DNA of 64,000 bases from Thereva unica (lineage: Eukaryota > Arthropoda > Insecta > Diptera > Therevidae). The DNA lies in contig OX465281.1 in assembly GCA_949987705.1 (NCBI GenBank), forward strand, positions 105,822,266 through 105,886,265. The letters run 5' to 3'. This document shows, in pieces, positions 22,178-31,855 of this stretch (the first letter of the stretch is position 1; the number at the start of each line of letters is the position of its first letter). The translations under genes and the position numbers were made by a program. The notes under the pieces were generated by a model. That model had not been told where the DNA came from, searched no databases, and was given only the letters and a program-made list of their open reading frames with translations.

Positions 22178-23971
22178 TGCAGGCGCTGGAGGTAGTTGAG
22201 TATGCAAAATATGAGGACCGCATTCTGTTAACAGAGATCCGTTAAGAATAGCTCAAAGAGGAATAATATGGATGTTGCCGGTCAATTTTTGGGTCCAATT
22301 TTTTTTACCCCCTCTTTTTTTGTTGGCCCCTCTACAGCTCAGGGGGGGGCGCTATTTGACGATGGATTATGATGAATCATTGCAAAACAAGTCGAAAATA
22401 TGAAATAAAATTTTTCGATATCACGCTTAGTTTTCGAGATATCGACACTTGAAGTTGACGTTTTGAGGTATTTTCCTCAAGTTTGTAGTTATATAACAGC
22501 TACCACATCCATGGTGCTGATATTTTAATTATGAATTTGAATGAATCACCCCTAAATAAAACAAAAATGTAAAATAATTTTTTTCGATATCTCGCTTCGT
22601 TTTTGAGATATCGATACTTGAAGTTTTAGGTATTTTCAAAAACATGTTACAGCGTTAATCGTTTTCAAAAAATACTAATAGCTCAGGGTGGGGGCTGGAG
22701 GGATACAAAATGTGAAGACCGCGTTTTATCAATTGTTTTGATCTGAGAAAGGTTTGCAGATTATAATTCTTGATGTTGCCAGAAGCTTCATTGGTCCATT
22801 TTTTTATACCCCCTCCGCTTAGATATCCAAAAATCGATAAAGAAAATACTTTAAAGCAATTTTAATGATTGAGCTACGGCACAAACATATGTTTGGATTC
22901 ATGCTGATCAAACCCAATTTCAGCCTTATTTGGCTATGAAAATAAAAATGGTAACTTGTACCCACGACAAATGACGAAGCAACATTTGCCAAAGTTTTTG
23001 ATTCAGCCCTGTAAATGTGCATCGGAATGTCGAGCAATGGCTTGTAGCTGCAAAAGATCTCAATTAAATTGTATTTTGTTGTGCAAATGTATTAATAATG
23101 ATTGTCAAAATAAACAAGGATGATTATTTATATTTTTGTCGTACATTTATGTTAAAATTTGCTTTCGTTTAAAAAAAAATTGTATATTTTTTACTTTTTT
23201 GTTAATTATTTGTGGGTATTATTTCATTTATTTAGCTAGTATTACCTTTAATCATGACTAAAAACTTCTTATAGACTCTGAAACAATCATTAAAATTGCT
23301 TTAAAGCATTTTCTTTATCGATTTTTGGATATCTAAGCGGACGGGGTATAAAAAAAATGGACCAATGAAGCTTCTGGCAACATCAAGAATTATAATCTAC
23401 AAACCTTTCTCAGATCAAAACAATTGATAAAACGCGGTCCTCACATTTTGTATCCAGCCCCCACCCTGAGCTATTAGTATTTTTTGAAAGCGATTAACGC
23501 TGTAACATGTTTTTGAAAATACCTAAAACTTCAAGTATCGATATCTCAAAAACGAAGCGAGATATCGAAAAAAATTATTTAACATTTTTGTTTTATTTAG
23601 GGGTGATTCATTCAAATTCATAATTAAAATATCAGCACCATGGATGTGGTAGCTGTTATATAACTACAAACTTGAGGAAAATACCTCAAAACGTCAACTT
23701 CAAGTGTCGATATCTCGAAAACTAAGCGTGATATCGAAAAATTTTATTTCATATTTTCGACTTGTTTTGCAATGATTCATCATAATCCATCGTCAAAAAG
23801 CGCCCCCCCTGAGCTGTAGAGGGGCCAACAAAAAAAGAGGGGGTAAAAAAAATTGGACCCAAAAATTGACCGGCAACATCCATATTATTCCTCTTTGAGC
23901 TATTCTTAATGGATCTCTGTTAACAGAATGCGGTCCTCATATTTTGCATACTCAACTACCTCCAGCGCCCG

Positions 23972-23974
<3 letters not shown>
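22176..23974. mobile_element. Coding-free element with ~690-bp inverted arms
   Basis: The left arm (22182-22870) and right arm (23285-23970) are reverse complements with few mismatches. The outer tips read GGCGCTGGAGGTAGTTGAGT on both. The loop of ~415 bp (22871-23284) has no coding frame. Each arm carries a repeated phrase resembling CGATATCTCGCTTCGTTTTT twice, so arms are internally repetitive. TA tracts abut both ends. It is a fold-back/MITE-like transposon; the family is not recognised and no transposase is seen for it in the window. Confidence 0.8.

Positions 23975-24033
<59 letters not shown>
23975..24033. repeat. (TA)n microsatellite
   Basis: TA tract of ~59 bp between the coding-free inverted-repeat element and the MITE at 24036. 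Confidence 0.96.
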
Positions 24034-24035
<2 letters not shown>

Positions 24036-24036
<1 letters not shown>

Positions 24037-24356
24037 GGCGGGTCAAATTTTTAATCGACCTTTTACACCCCCTAGTGATATTCTATGGGTAATTTTGAGC
24101 AACTTTGCCCAAGAAGCCATAGTTCGAAAGTTGAATTTGAGCCTCCGGATTTTTAAAAATAGGTATTTTTATGATTTAATTAATTTAAAAAGATAAAAAT
24201 ACAAGTTTTTTTCTCCAAGTACACATATATAGGGGTTTTTTGGGTCAAGGAATTTATTTCTGATGTTTATTTTTATTTACCAGTGCCGCTAGATGACGCT
24301 TTCGTACATTTTATCCATATTTCGTATGTTTCGGTCGATTAAAAATTTGACCCGCC

Positions 24357-24358
<2 letters not shown>
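24036..24358. mobile_element. MITE deleted from long-TIR element 2
   Basis: It consists of the left TIR of the neighbouring element (identical order and almost identical sequence to 24445-24740) joined at ~24331 to a short right tip. Its two ends are perfect inverted copies of GGCGGGTCAAATTTTTAATC plus a few bases. It therefore preserves the right terminus missing from the larger element beside it. It is flanked by TA tracts on both sides. Confidence 0.85.

Positions 24359-24359
<1 letters not shown>

Positions 24360-24442
<83 letters not shown>
24360..24442. repeat. (TA)n microsatellite
   Basis: TA tract of ~83 bp separating the MITE from long-TIR element 2. Confidence 0.97.
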
Positions 24443-24444
<2 letters not shown>

Positions 24445-27400
24445 GGCGGGTCAAATTTTTAATCGACCTTTTACACCCCCTAGTGATATTCTATGGGTAA
24501 TTTTGAGCAACTTTGCCCAAGAAACCATAGTTCGAAAGTTGAATTTGAGCCTCCGGATTTTTAAAAATAGGTATTTTTATGATTTAATTAATTTAAAAAG
24601 ATAAAAATACAAGTTTTTTTCTCCAAGTACACATATATAGGGGTTTTTTGGGTCAAGGAATTTATTTCTGATGTTTATTTTTATTTACCAGTGCCGCTAG
24701 ATGACGCTTTCGTACATTTTATCCATATTTCGTATGTTTTATCACTATTTTTCAAGAAAAATTATTATAGCAACCCCAAATTATAAATGGCTTATGTTTC
24801 ATGGAGTGGTTCATTCTTGTTTTAGCGCCATTTCAATGAAGTGTAAACAATATAAATATACTCATTCTCTAGTTAAACAAATTATAAACCATTAAAAGGC
24901 AGGTCTCAATTAAAACATTACTAATTTCAATAAATTTAAAATTAATAATAATAAAGAAAATTACATAAATCTAAAGTTAATAAGAAGAGAAAGTATTAAA
25001 ATTCGTATAGGTGTAAAACAATGCAAGTGCAAGTGGAAAAAAATCAAACAAACAATATAGTGAACAAAAACAGGGAAATCCCACCCCTAGTTCACAGGAA
25101 GCAATATTGAGACAATCATGTTTTGCGGCGGTTAATAAAAGGGCCTTTCAGAAGAATTACCTACATATAAGTAGGTACGAAATATAGCAATAATTACGGG
25201 TAATAAATTGTATGAAAGAGTAAAAAGTAGGCGACACATGTAATAAACATAAATATACTCCACAGAAATAGCCGATGGAAAATCAAAGCAGGACAATAAA
25301 AGTAAGATAGTAAAATAGGTTATTAGGAGTTCCGCGAAATTACGATTTGTAAGGAATGTTAGGAAATAGATATAGGAACCTGAAAGTTCAGTTCGCTCCT
25401 AGGCATCGCCGTGAGTTAACGAATCTATTGTGAAAAAAGTAAAAGTAATTTTTGTATTTCTTATTTTTATAAGTATTTTTTATTTGATTTGTGTATATAA
25501 GAACATTTAGAACCTAATATACTATGGATCCAGTGCCGTCTACTTCGCAAGACCAAATAGCATCAACAAGCTCCGGAAGTTGTTTGACACATATGCCTTC
25601 TCAAGATATTAGTGCTTTTGGTGTGTCTAGTGAATTAAGTGGTGTGAATCTGCCAAATAAAGTGGATATCTTAAGATATTATTTCTTGCTGGGCGATCGT
25701 GCTAAAGTTCAAAGTAAAATGTTCTCGTATAAGACTTTAACTCCTTATGTAGTAGATAAATTGCTTGAAATTTGGGGTAAACTGAATATTAGAACTATTG
25801 CCAAAACCAGTATTGGTAGAAAATTGAATACTTTGCTTGACAGATATCAAACCGCGGATAAGAACAGAACGAAAGGCAGATCATTTAGAGCATTCGTACA
25901 ATCCACAAACGAATTATTTTATATCGGAAAATGTGAATGTGACTTAAAAACAAATTTATGTTCATGTGGCTTGATTCCAGAACACTTAAAAGAGTTTATG
26001 CTAGATCAACATAATGACAGAAAATGTATGATACCAGAATATACGACAGAAAATGTAGAGGAGGTACCTATATCTACAATAATACCAGCAACTATAGAGA
26101 GCAGCGATCAACCATACATACCTGATCGAACAAATACCCATGTTGATGATGAAGATAGTGCAGAAGATCTTTCTCCAACGAAACGAGGACCTTATACTCC
26201 TAGATACGATGCTTCGAAGTTTGCTATGATTTGTGACAGATTTGGTGTGCCTGACAGAATAGCTTCAGCTATGGCAACATGTCTTATGGAAGACATTAAC
26301 GTAAGAGATGATCGTGGTAATTTTGTAATTATGGATAAAGCAAAAGTTCGTAGAGAAAAAATGAAATGTAGACAAGAAGTGCTTCGTAACCGGTATGACG
26401 CTTCCAGTTTAATAGCATTTTCGTTTGATGGCAGAAAAAATGATTCTTTAACGAGAGAGAAAATAGATCAAAAATTTCATCAAACGATGGTAAAAGAGCC
26501 TCATCTAGTTGTTTTGAAGGAGCCTAATTCCCAATTAATAGGCTACGTAAAATTGGAAAATGAAGATGCGGAAACTAAGGTCAAAAAATTGAACGAATTT
26601 TTCATGAACAAAGGAATGTCCTTTGATTCATTAATTGGCGTATGCTGTGATGGTGAACCAGCAAATACTGGCATAAAAAATGGAATATTGCGACGATTCG
26701 AACTACAGTTACACAGACCACTGCATTGGTTTGTGTGCCTTATCCACTTTAACGAGCTTCCGCTGCGGCATTTGTTTGACACGTTAGAGAGATCATCCAC
26801 CACTGGAGCACGAACGACAACCGGAACGTTAAACAAACAAATTGAAACTTGTGAAAAACTTCCGGTACGTAATTGTTATAACTTTTTTTATACCATTTTT
26901 TCTTCTATTACTTATTTATAATGTGTTTAAAATAATAAAATCGCATTTTAATTCATCTAATCTTTACAGGTTGTAGCTGATTTTGAAAAAATCCAACTAG
27001 AGAATATGCCTCCAGCAATGGAAGAAGAAGGTGAATTATCTACGGATTTAAAGTACTTGTACAAGTTGGCCAATGCGATTTCTAATGGTTTTATTCCAGA
27101 GGATTTGGCTAACATTAAACCAGGGCCAATTGCACATTCTCGCTGGCTCACCAAGGCCAATAGGTTATTACGGTTATATGTGACAACGAATAAGCCATCT
27201 AAGAATTTGAAAACTCTAGTAGTCTACATAATGAAAGTTTATACGCCAATGTATTTCAATATTAAGTATTATAACTCTGTCGTGTATGGTAGCGCATTAT
27301 TTTCGAAATTCATACGTTGGGCACAGTTTTTAGAGCCAAATTTACGCGACGTGATAAATAATGTAATTAAGGACAATTCATATTATGCACATTCGGAAAA

Positions 27401-28419
27401 TGTTTTGTTATCAATGTTGTTTGATGACAGAAAAGACAAACGCGACAGTGCTATAAACATAATTTTACACTAGTTTATAGAAAACCTATTATTAACTTCA
27501 ATTGCACAGATTATACGAATATGATTGACTTAAATGACGACAGTATTATTTTTGAGCCACCGTTTACAAAAACGATTCCGCATGATTATTTTGAGCAATA
27601 CTTAGAATACGACGAACCACCGCTGCCTGACCCAGGAATTCCGTTACACATCCAAGGTACGGAAAGACACATACAATTGCTGGCTAATGTTTCTAAACGT
27701 GCTTTAGACAAGAATCGAGAAGGAATAATGGCAGTGACATTAGAAAGCCGTAAGAAATTATCTCGACTTGAAAGCAAGCAAGACTTTCAAAAATAACTCC
27801 TCGATTCTTATCTATTACTGCAAAAAAATGTTTTCCTTTTTGAATTTAAATTTACTTTTATACTGTATTCTATAAATAAAAATAAATTTATAATAAAAAT
27901 GTAAATGTGCGTTTGTTCTTAATCTAAAATCTCCGATCACTTTGAAATTTTGATACAACGTTGCATTCGAATATGCCTATGTTTTTATATACTATGAATG
28001 TGTTTCTGGAAGAGGTGTAGCGTGGCAACACCAAAACGACTATAGCGCACGTGTTTTAATATACTTGACCCATGCATTTATTTTAGGCCATTAATAATTT
28101 GGTTTTGTAAAACAAAACAATTCTTGAAAAATAGTGATAAAACCTACGAAATATAGATAAAATGTACTAAGGCGCCCTTTAGCGGGACCAGTAAATATAA
28201 GTAAACATTAGCAATAGATTGCTCGCCCACAGAAACTCCTAAATACGTGTGCCTGGAGAAATAACTTGTATTTTTATCTTCTTAAATAAATTAAATCATA
28301 AATATTGACAAAAAATATCTATTTTTAAAAATCCGGCTCAAAATCGATTTTCGAACTATAGTTTCTTGGGCAAAATTGCTCAAAATTACATATAGAATAT
28401 CACTAGGGGGTGTAAAAGG

Positions 28420-28424
<5 letters not shown>
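24443..28424 (+). mobile_element. Long-TIR DNA transposon 2 (nearly complete)
   Basis: The left arm (24443-24758) and right arm (28121-28424) are imperfect inverted repeats of ~310 bp enclosing a transposase gene. The left end begins AGGGCGGGTCAAATTTTTAA after a TA tract. The right arm ends at ...AAAGGTCGA and passes directly into TA repeat, so its outer ~22 bp are missing. 24760-25523 is AT-rich leader without a recognised gene. AATAAA-type signals lie at 27870-27890 after the gene. Non-hAT-like tip and very long TIRs set it apart from standard insect families I can name. Confidence 0.82.
25524..27796 (+). pseudogene. Transposase of long-TIR element 2, two exons, one frameshift
   Basis: Exon 1 25524-26864 (447 codons from ATG), intron 26865-26969 (GTACGT...TTTACAG), exon 2 from 26970. 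The splice rejoins CEKLP to VVADFEK in frame. Exon 2 stops at 27473, while the homologous continuation (KPIINFNCTDYTNM, then to 27796) is in another frame, so one indel lies near 27470. Full length is about 720 residues. N-terminal third: a Cys cluster (C137, C139, C146, C148) followed by IPEHLKEFMLDQ. Middle: FSFDGRK (D302), VCCDGEPANTG (D376) and FVCLIHFNELPLRHL (C405, H408). The D...NTG...CxxH order recalls RNase-H-fold transposases of the hAT type, but I cannot assign a superfamily. It closely resembles uncharacterised repeat proteins I recall from arthropods. Confidence 0.78.
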
Positions 28425-28495
<71 letters not shown>

Positions 28496-28498
28496 ATA
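28425..28498. repeat. (TA)n microsatellite
   Basis: TA tract of ~74 bp (one phase slip near 28486) between long-TIR element 2 and the poly(A) end of the next LINE, read on the minus strand. Confidence 0.96.
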
Positions 28499-29558
28499 TT
28501 TTTTTTTTTTTTTATGTGGCAGTGCTAACCTCAGGAGTCACCCTTTGTACTACTAGTCCGTATATATATTTGTCACGTCATGGTGCAATGTCTAGCAGTA
28601 AGCTTAGTACGGGAGGGAGGGAGGGGGAATAGGGTAAGGATTATAAAGGTACGGGGGGGTATTGAAGAAGGTGGTGATGAACCCTGCGTTTGAACTCTTG
28701 GATGTTGTAGGAGCTCGGAAAAACTGACTGCGAGAGATTATTCCACAGTCGAGTTGTTCTATTTACAAACGAATTCATATCTTGTTGAGTGCGTGAAAGG
28801 GGGAGTTGCAGGTGGAGGGAGTGAGACGAGTGGGCTAATCTGGTGTTGCGGGTATACATAGGATTGCCGTGGAGGCAGGAGAGCGTTTAGCTCGGAGGAA
28901 CAGTCACTATGATAGTAGCGATAAAATTTGGTCAGTGCTGCTACATTCCTACGGTGGCTCAAATGGTCGATGGTGGAACAAGCGGTATCGTCATTAATTA
29001 ACTTAAGGGCCCTTTTTTGGACCTTATCTAACTATGCTAAGGTGGTTATTGGAGCGCCGCCCCAAACGAGGGAGTTGTATTCGAGAAGAGGCCGAATGTA
29101 GGATTTATAAATAACAACACGGGCCGATGGCTGGAGGAGGAACTTGCACCTCTTAAGAAATCCCAAGCACTGGGATCCTTGTTTTGCGATTTGGAATATG
29201 TGGTCATTCCATCGCAAGTCTTTGGCTAATGTCACACCTAGGATGTGTAGGGATGGGTCGGCCTTTAGTACCACGTCATCCACTGTCAAGGATGGTGAGA
29301 TGTTGATCTTTTTCTTTGAAATAAGACAGTGCTTGGTTTTGTCGGGGTTGAAATCAACACGATTGTTCTTTCCCCACTCTAGAATGAGTTCAATGTCGTT
29401 ATTAACAGAGATGGACATAATTTCCCGATCATCAAGACAGGATCTGGCAGGAGTCTGTCTTGTATCGTAGCTGTACGAGTAACGTAAAGTACCGTCGTCA
29501 GCGAAGCTGAGAAGTGCGTTGGAGGGGATTGAAAGTAGGTCATTTATAAAGATTGCGC

Positions 29559-29561
<3 letters not shown>
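28499..29561 (-). mobile_element. CR1/Jockey-like LINE, 5'-truncated 3' end in (TA)n
   Basis: On the minus strand this begins inside the RT palm at ~29561, directly after a TA tract. It ends with a poly(A) run (T-run 28499-28513 on the plus strand) against another TA tract. The 3' UTR (28514-28640) holds a G-rich block (GGGAGGGAGGGAGGG on the plus strand at 28609). A variable 5' truncation and poly(A) tail fit ordinary target-primed reverse transcription. It could be the family of the open ORF at 1-1789, but the two fragments do not overlap, so this is inference. Confidence 0.82.
28641..29561 (-). pseudogene. LINE reverse transcriptase C-terminal part, one stop and one frameshift
   Basis: Minus-strand reading from 29561: FINDLLSIPSNALLSFADDG with catalytic FADD near 29503, then HCLISKKKINISPSLT, a thumb block with LHILGVTLAKDLRW, and SYIRPLLEYNSLVWGG. 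A TAG at 29034-29032 interrupts the frame, which continues with DKVQKRALKLINDD and HLSHRRNVAALTKFYRYYH. A one-base shift near 28855 follows, then the normal C-terminus (NRTTRLWNNLSQSVFPSSYN, EFKRRVHHHLL). The final block is the usual tail of CR1/Jockey-type proteins in arthropods. The copy is dead but not old. Confidence 0.85.

Positions 29562-29615
<54 letters not shown>
29562..29615. repeat. (TA)n microsatellite shared by two LINE insertions
   Basis: TA tract of ~54 bp. Its left side touches the 5' truncation point of the CR1/Jockey-like LINE and its right side touches the 3' end of R1-like copy 3. Confidence 0.96.
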
Positions 29616-29617
<2 letters not shown>

Positions 29618-31855
29618 TAGACACCGCTGAGTACTCAGACAGTTTGTCGGATTTTTACCGAACTAAACTCACATTCCCTTCTGTGACGCTTACCCCGCCC
29701 GGAACCGCCGCGAGGCATTACTTCGGGCGGGGGCCACCACCATGACCCTTTAGGTGTCCCTCTGGTTTTTACCCATGGGGGTTGCTACTGCTCTCGGCAT
29801 TTCTTCGCCTTTCTCTGTTTCTTGTGGCCTCTTCTTGCCTTAACTTTCTGTGAATGGCCTTCAGGGTTTCTTCCACTTTCTTCCACATTTCCTCGGATCT
29901 CATCATATGCTCTACGATGTTTTCCGGCGTTAGTGGCGCCTGGGCCGTTTCTTCTAATTTCGCCCTTTCCTCGGCGTATCTCGAGCAGGCAAAGAAGACT
30001 TGCTCTGCGTCTTCTTCCGTCGCTGGGCATACGGGACACATCGGTGAATCGTCGTGCCCGAAGCGGTGGAGATATTTCCTATACCCCCCATGTCCGCTCA
30101 GGAACTGCGTGAGGTCGTAACTTACTTCCCCACGCTCCCTCGAAGCCCATATTCCCATGTTAGGGATAAGTCTGTGGGTCCAACGACCCTTAACAGACTC
30201 GTCCCACTTCCCCTGCCATTCCCTTAAGGACTCACAGCGCGCAATCTGCCGCCGTACCCTTCTTGGCTGTCCTCTACCGTATTCTGGGTCATAGAGACGC
30301 ATGCCCTCCCTCGCCAGAATGTCTACGGGAATCATCCCCGCTATCACGCACGCCGCATTGTCGGACGTGGTCCTGTACGCGCAGCAAGCGCGAAGTGCAC
30401 TTAGCCTATATGCACCCCTCCATTTTCTGCTATTAGCAGTCCTGTTTAACGCGGCTGCCCACACTGGCGCTGCGCATAACAGGACTGAGCTGACCACCCT
30501 CCCCAGGAGGAGGCGGCGACTCGGTCTAGGGCCCCCAAAATTGGGCAGCATTCTTGCGAGTGCTGCACAAATCGCAGAAGCTTTGTCTGCCGTGCCCTCC
30601 AAGTGCGCTTTGAAATTTAGCCTCCGATCGATCATCACTCCCAGGTACCTTAGAGCGGGCTGTGAGTGGATGATCTGTTCCTCTACCTTGATCCTCACGG
30701 ATACTGGCTTTCGCCGTTTGCTGATCAGCACTGCTTCAGTTTGGAAGACGAAGCCCCAACACATCATTGTACATTGCGATCCATAGGAGAGGGCCCAGGA
30801 CGGAACCTTGCGGGACACCGCATGTTGTTCCAAACACTTTAGGACCATCATCCGAATCACAATGAAGCGACCTACCCTGGAGGTAGTCGGCCACTACACG
30901 CACTAGGTACTTTGGTGTGCCTAGCTTGATCAACGCCTCAACTATGTCCGACAGGCCACCTGCCCTTTCGACGCTAGGGAGAATCCTGTTACAGATCACC
31001 CGCTCGAAAAGTTTGCCTATGCAACTAAGGAGGCATATCGGTCTGTAGGACGATGGGTCCCCTAAAGGCTTATTCGGCTTCGGTAGGAGCACGAGTTTCT
31101 GCTGTTTCCATCGCTCCGGGAAGATCCCCTCTCTCAGGCACGCTGTGAAGACTTCAGCGAACCTGTCTGGCGCTATTGAAGCTGCTAGCTTCGCCGCTTT
31201 ATTTGGTATGCCATCCATGCCAGGGGCTTTGTTGATGGCTACCTTTTTTGCAGCCTCCAGAATCTCATCTGCGGTCACCGCAGGTGCCTCTTCTGGGTCC
31301 ACCTGAAGGGTGGGTAGTTCGACGGTGCGTACGTTATGCGGAAACAGGACGTACACAATGCTCTGGAGCAGCGCGGGGCAGGTGATCGGCGGAGAGCATT
31401 TGCCCTTGACCGCTGACATAACCATTTTATAGGCTCCACCCCAGGGGTCCGAGTCTGCTTCTCTGCACAATCTTTTGAAGTGCTCGGATTTACTTCTAGC
31501 GATGGCCTTGTTCAGCCTTTTCCTCGCCTCCTTATATCTTTGAAGGAGTTCATCGAAATCAGGACGGTTTCGATTTCTTTGAGTTCTCCTTCTCGCTTTC
31601 AGGCAGGCCCTTCCGCATTCGTCAATCTCGGCGTTCCACCAGAAGTTTGGTGGGTGTTGCCGATTGCCGGCGCGCCGAGGCATGGATGCATCACATGCCC
31701 GTGTTAGTGAATCTACGATTCGCTCTGCCCTTTCCCTGGCACCTCCTGCCGAACTCGCATCATGCAGGAATATTTCCTCGAACACCTCTGTGTCGAGTTT
31801 ATTTACGGCCCATCCTCTATTCGTTCTATTGATAGGATTCCTTTTTCCTATACCC
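29616..31855 (-). mobile_element. R1-like non-LTR retrotransposon, copy 3
   Basis: On the minus strand homology to copy 2 starts at ~31855 (CAGGGTATAGG versus CAGCGTATAG) and continues to the stop at 29769. It is followed by a 3' UTR (29768-29616) that differs from that of copies 1 and 2 and runs straight into TA repeat. The protein is clearly related but from a sister subfamily. The break at 31855 coincides with TGTAACGG on the plus strand, the start of a probable LTR, so the 5' part was probably separated by an LTR-element insertion. Confidence 0.83.
29769..31855 (-). pseudogene. R1-like ORF2, both RT catalytic blocks deleted
   Basis: Minus-strand order: linker with RGWAVNKLDTEVFEEIFLHD and NFWWNAEIDECGRACLKARR; RT fingers NKAPGMDGIPNKAA and SSYRPICLLSCIGKLFERV. 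A 150-bp in-frame loss near 30953 then joins GGLSD to IVEALIKLG, removing KQFGFRK and the motif A Asp. PQGSVLGPLLW remains. A ~139-bp loss near 30748 removes the FADD block and shifts the frame, so the downstream half (TEAVLISKRR onward to 29769) is read separately. The C-terminal knuckle reads CPVCPATEEDAEQVFFAC, with the zinc-binding His replaced by Gln. No RT activity is possible. Confidence 0.86.

Noticed and set aside
21911..22207. Frames rich in repeated Ile-Tyr
   Set aside because: Translations of (TA)n tracts; the same applies near 3063, 24293, 36394, 46667 and 49703.
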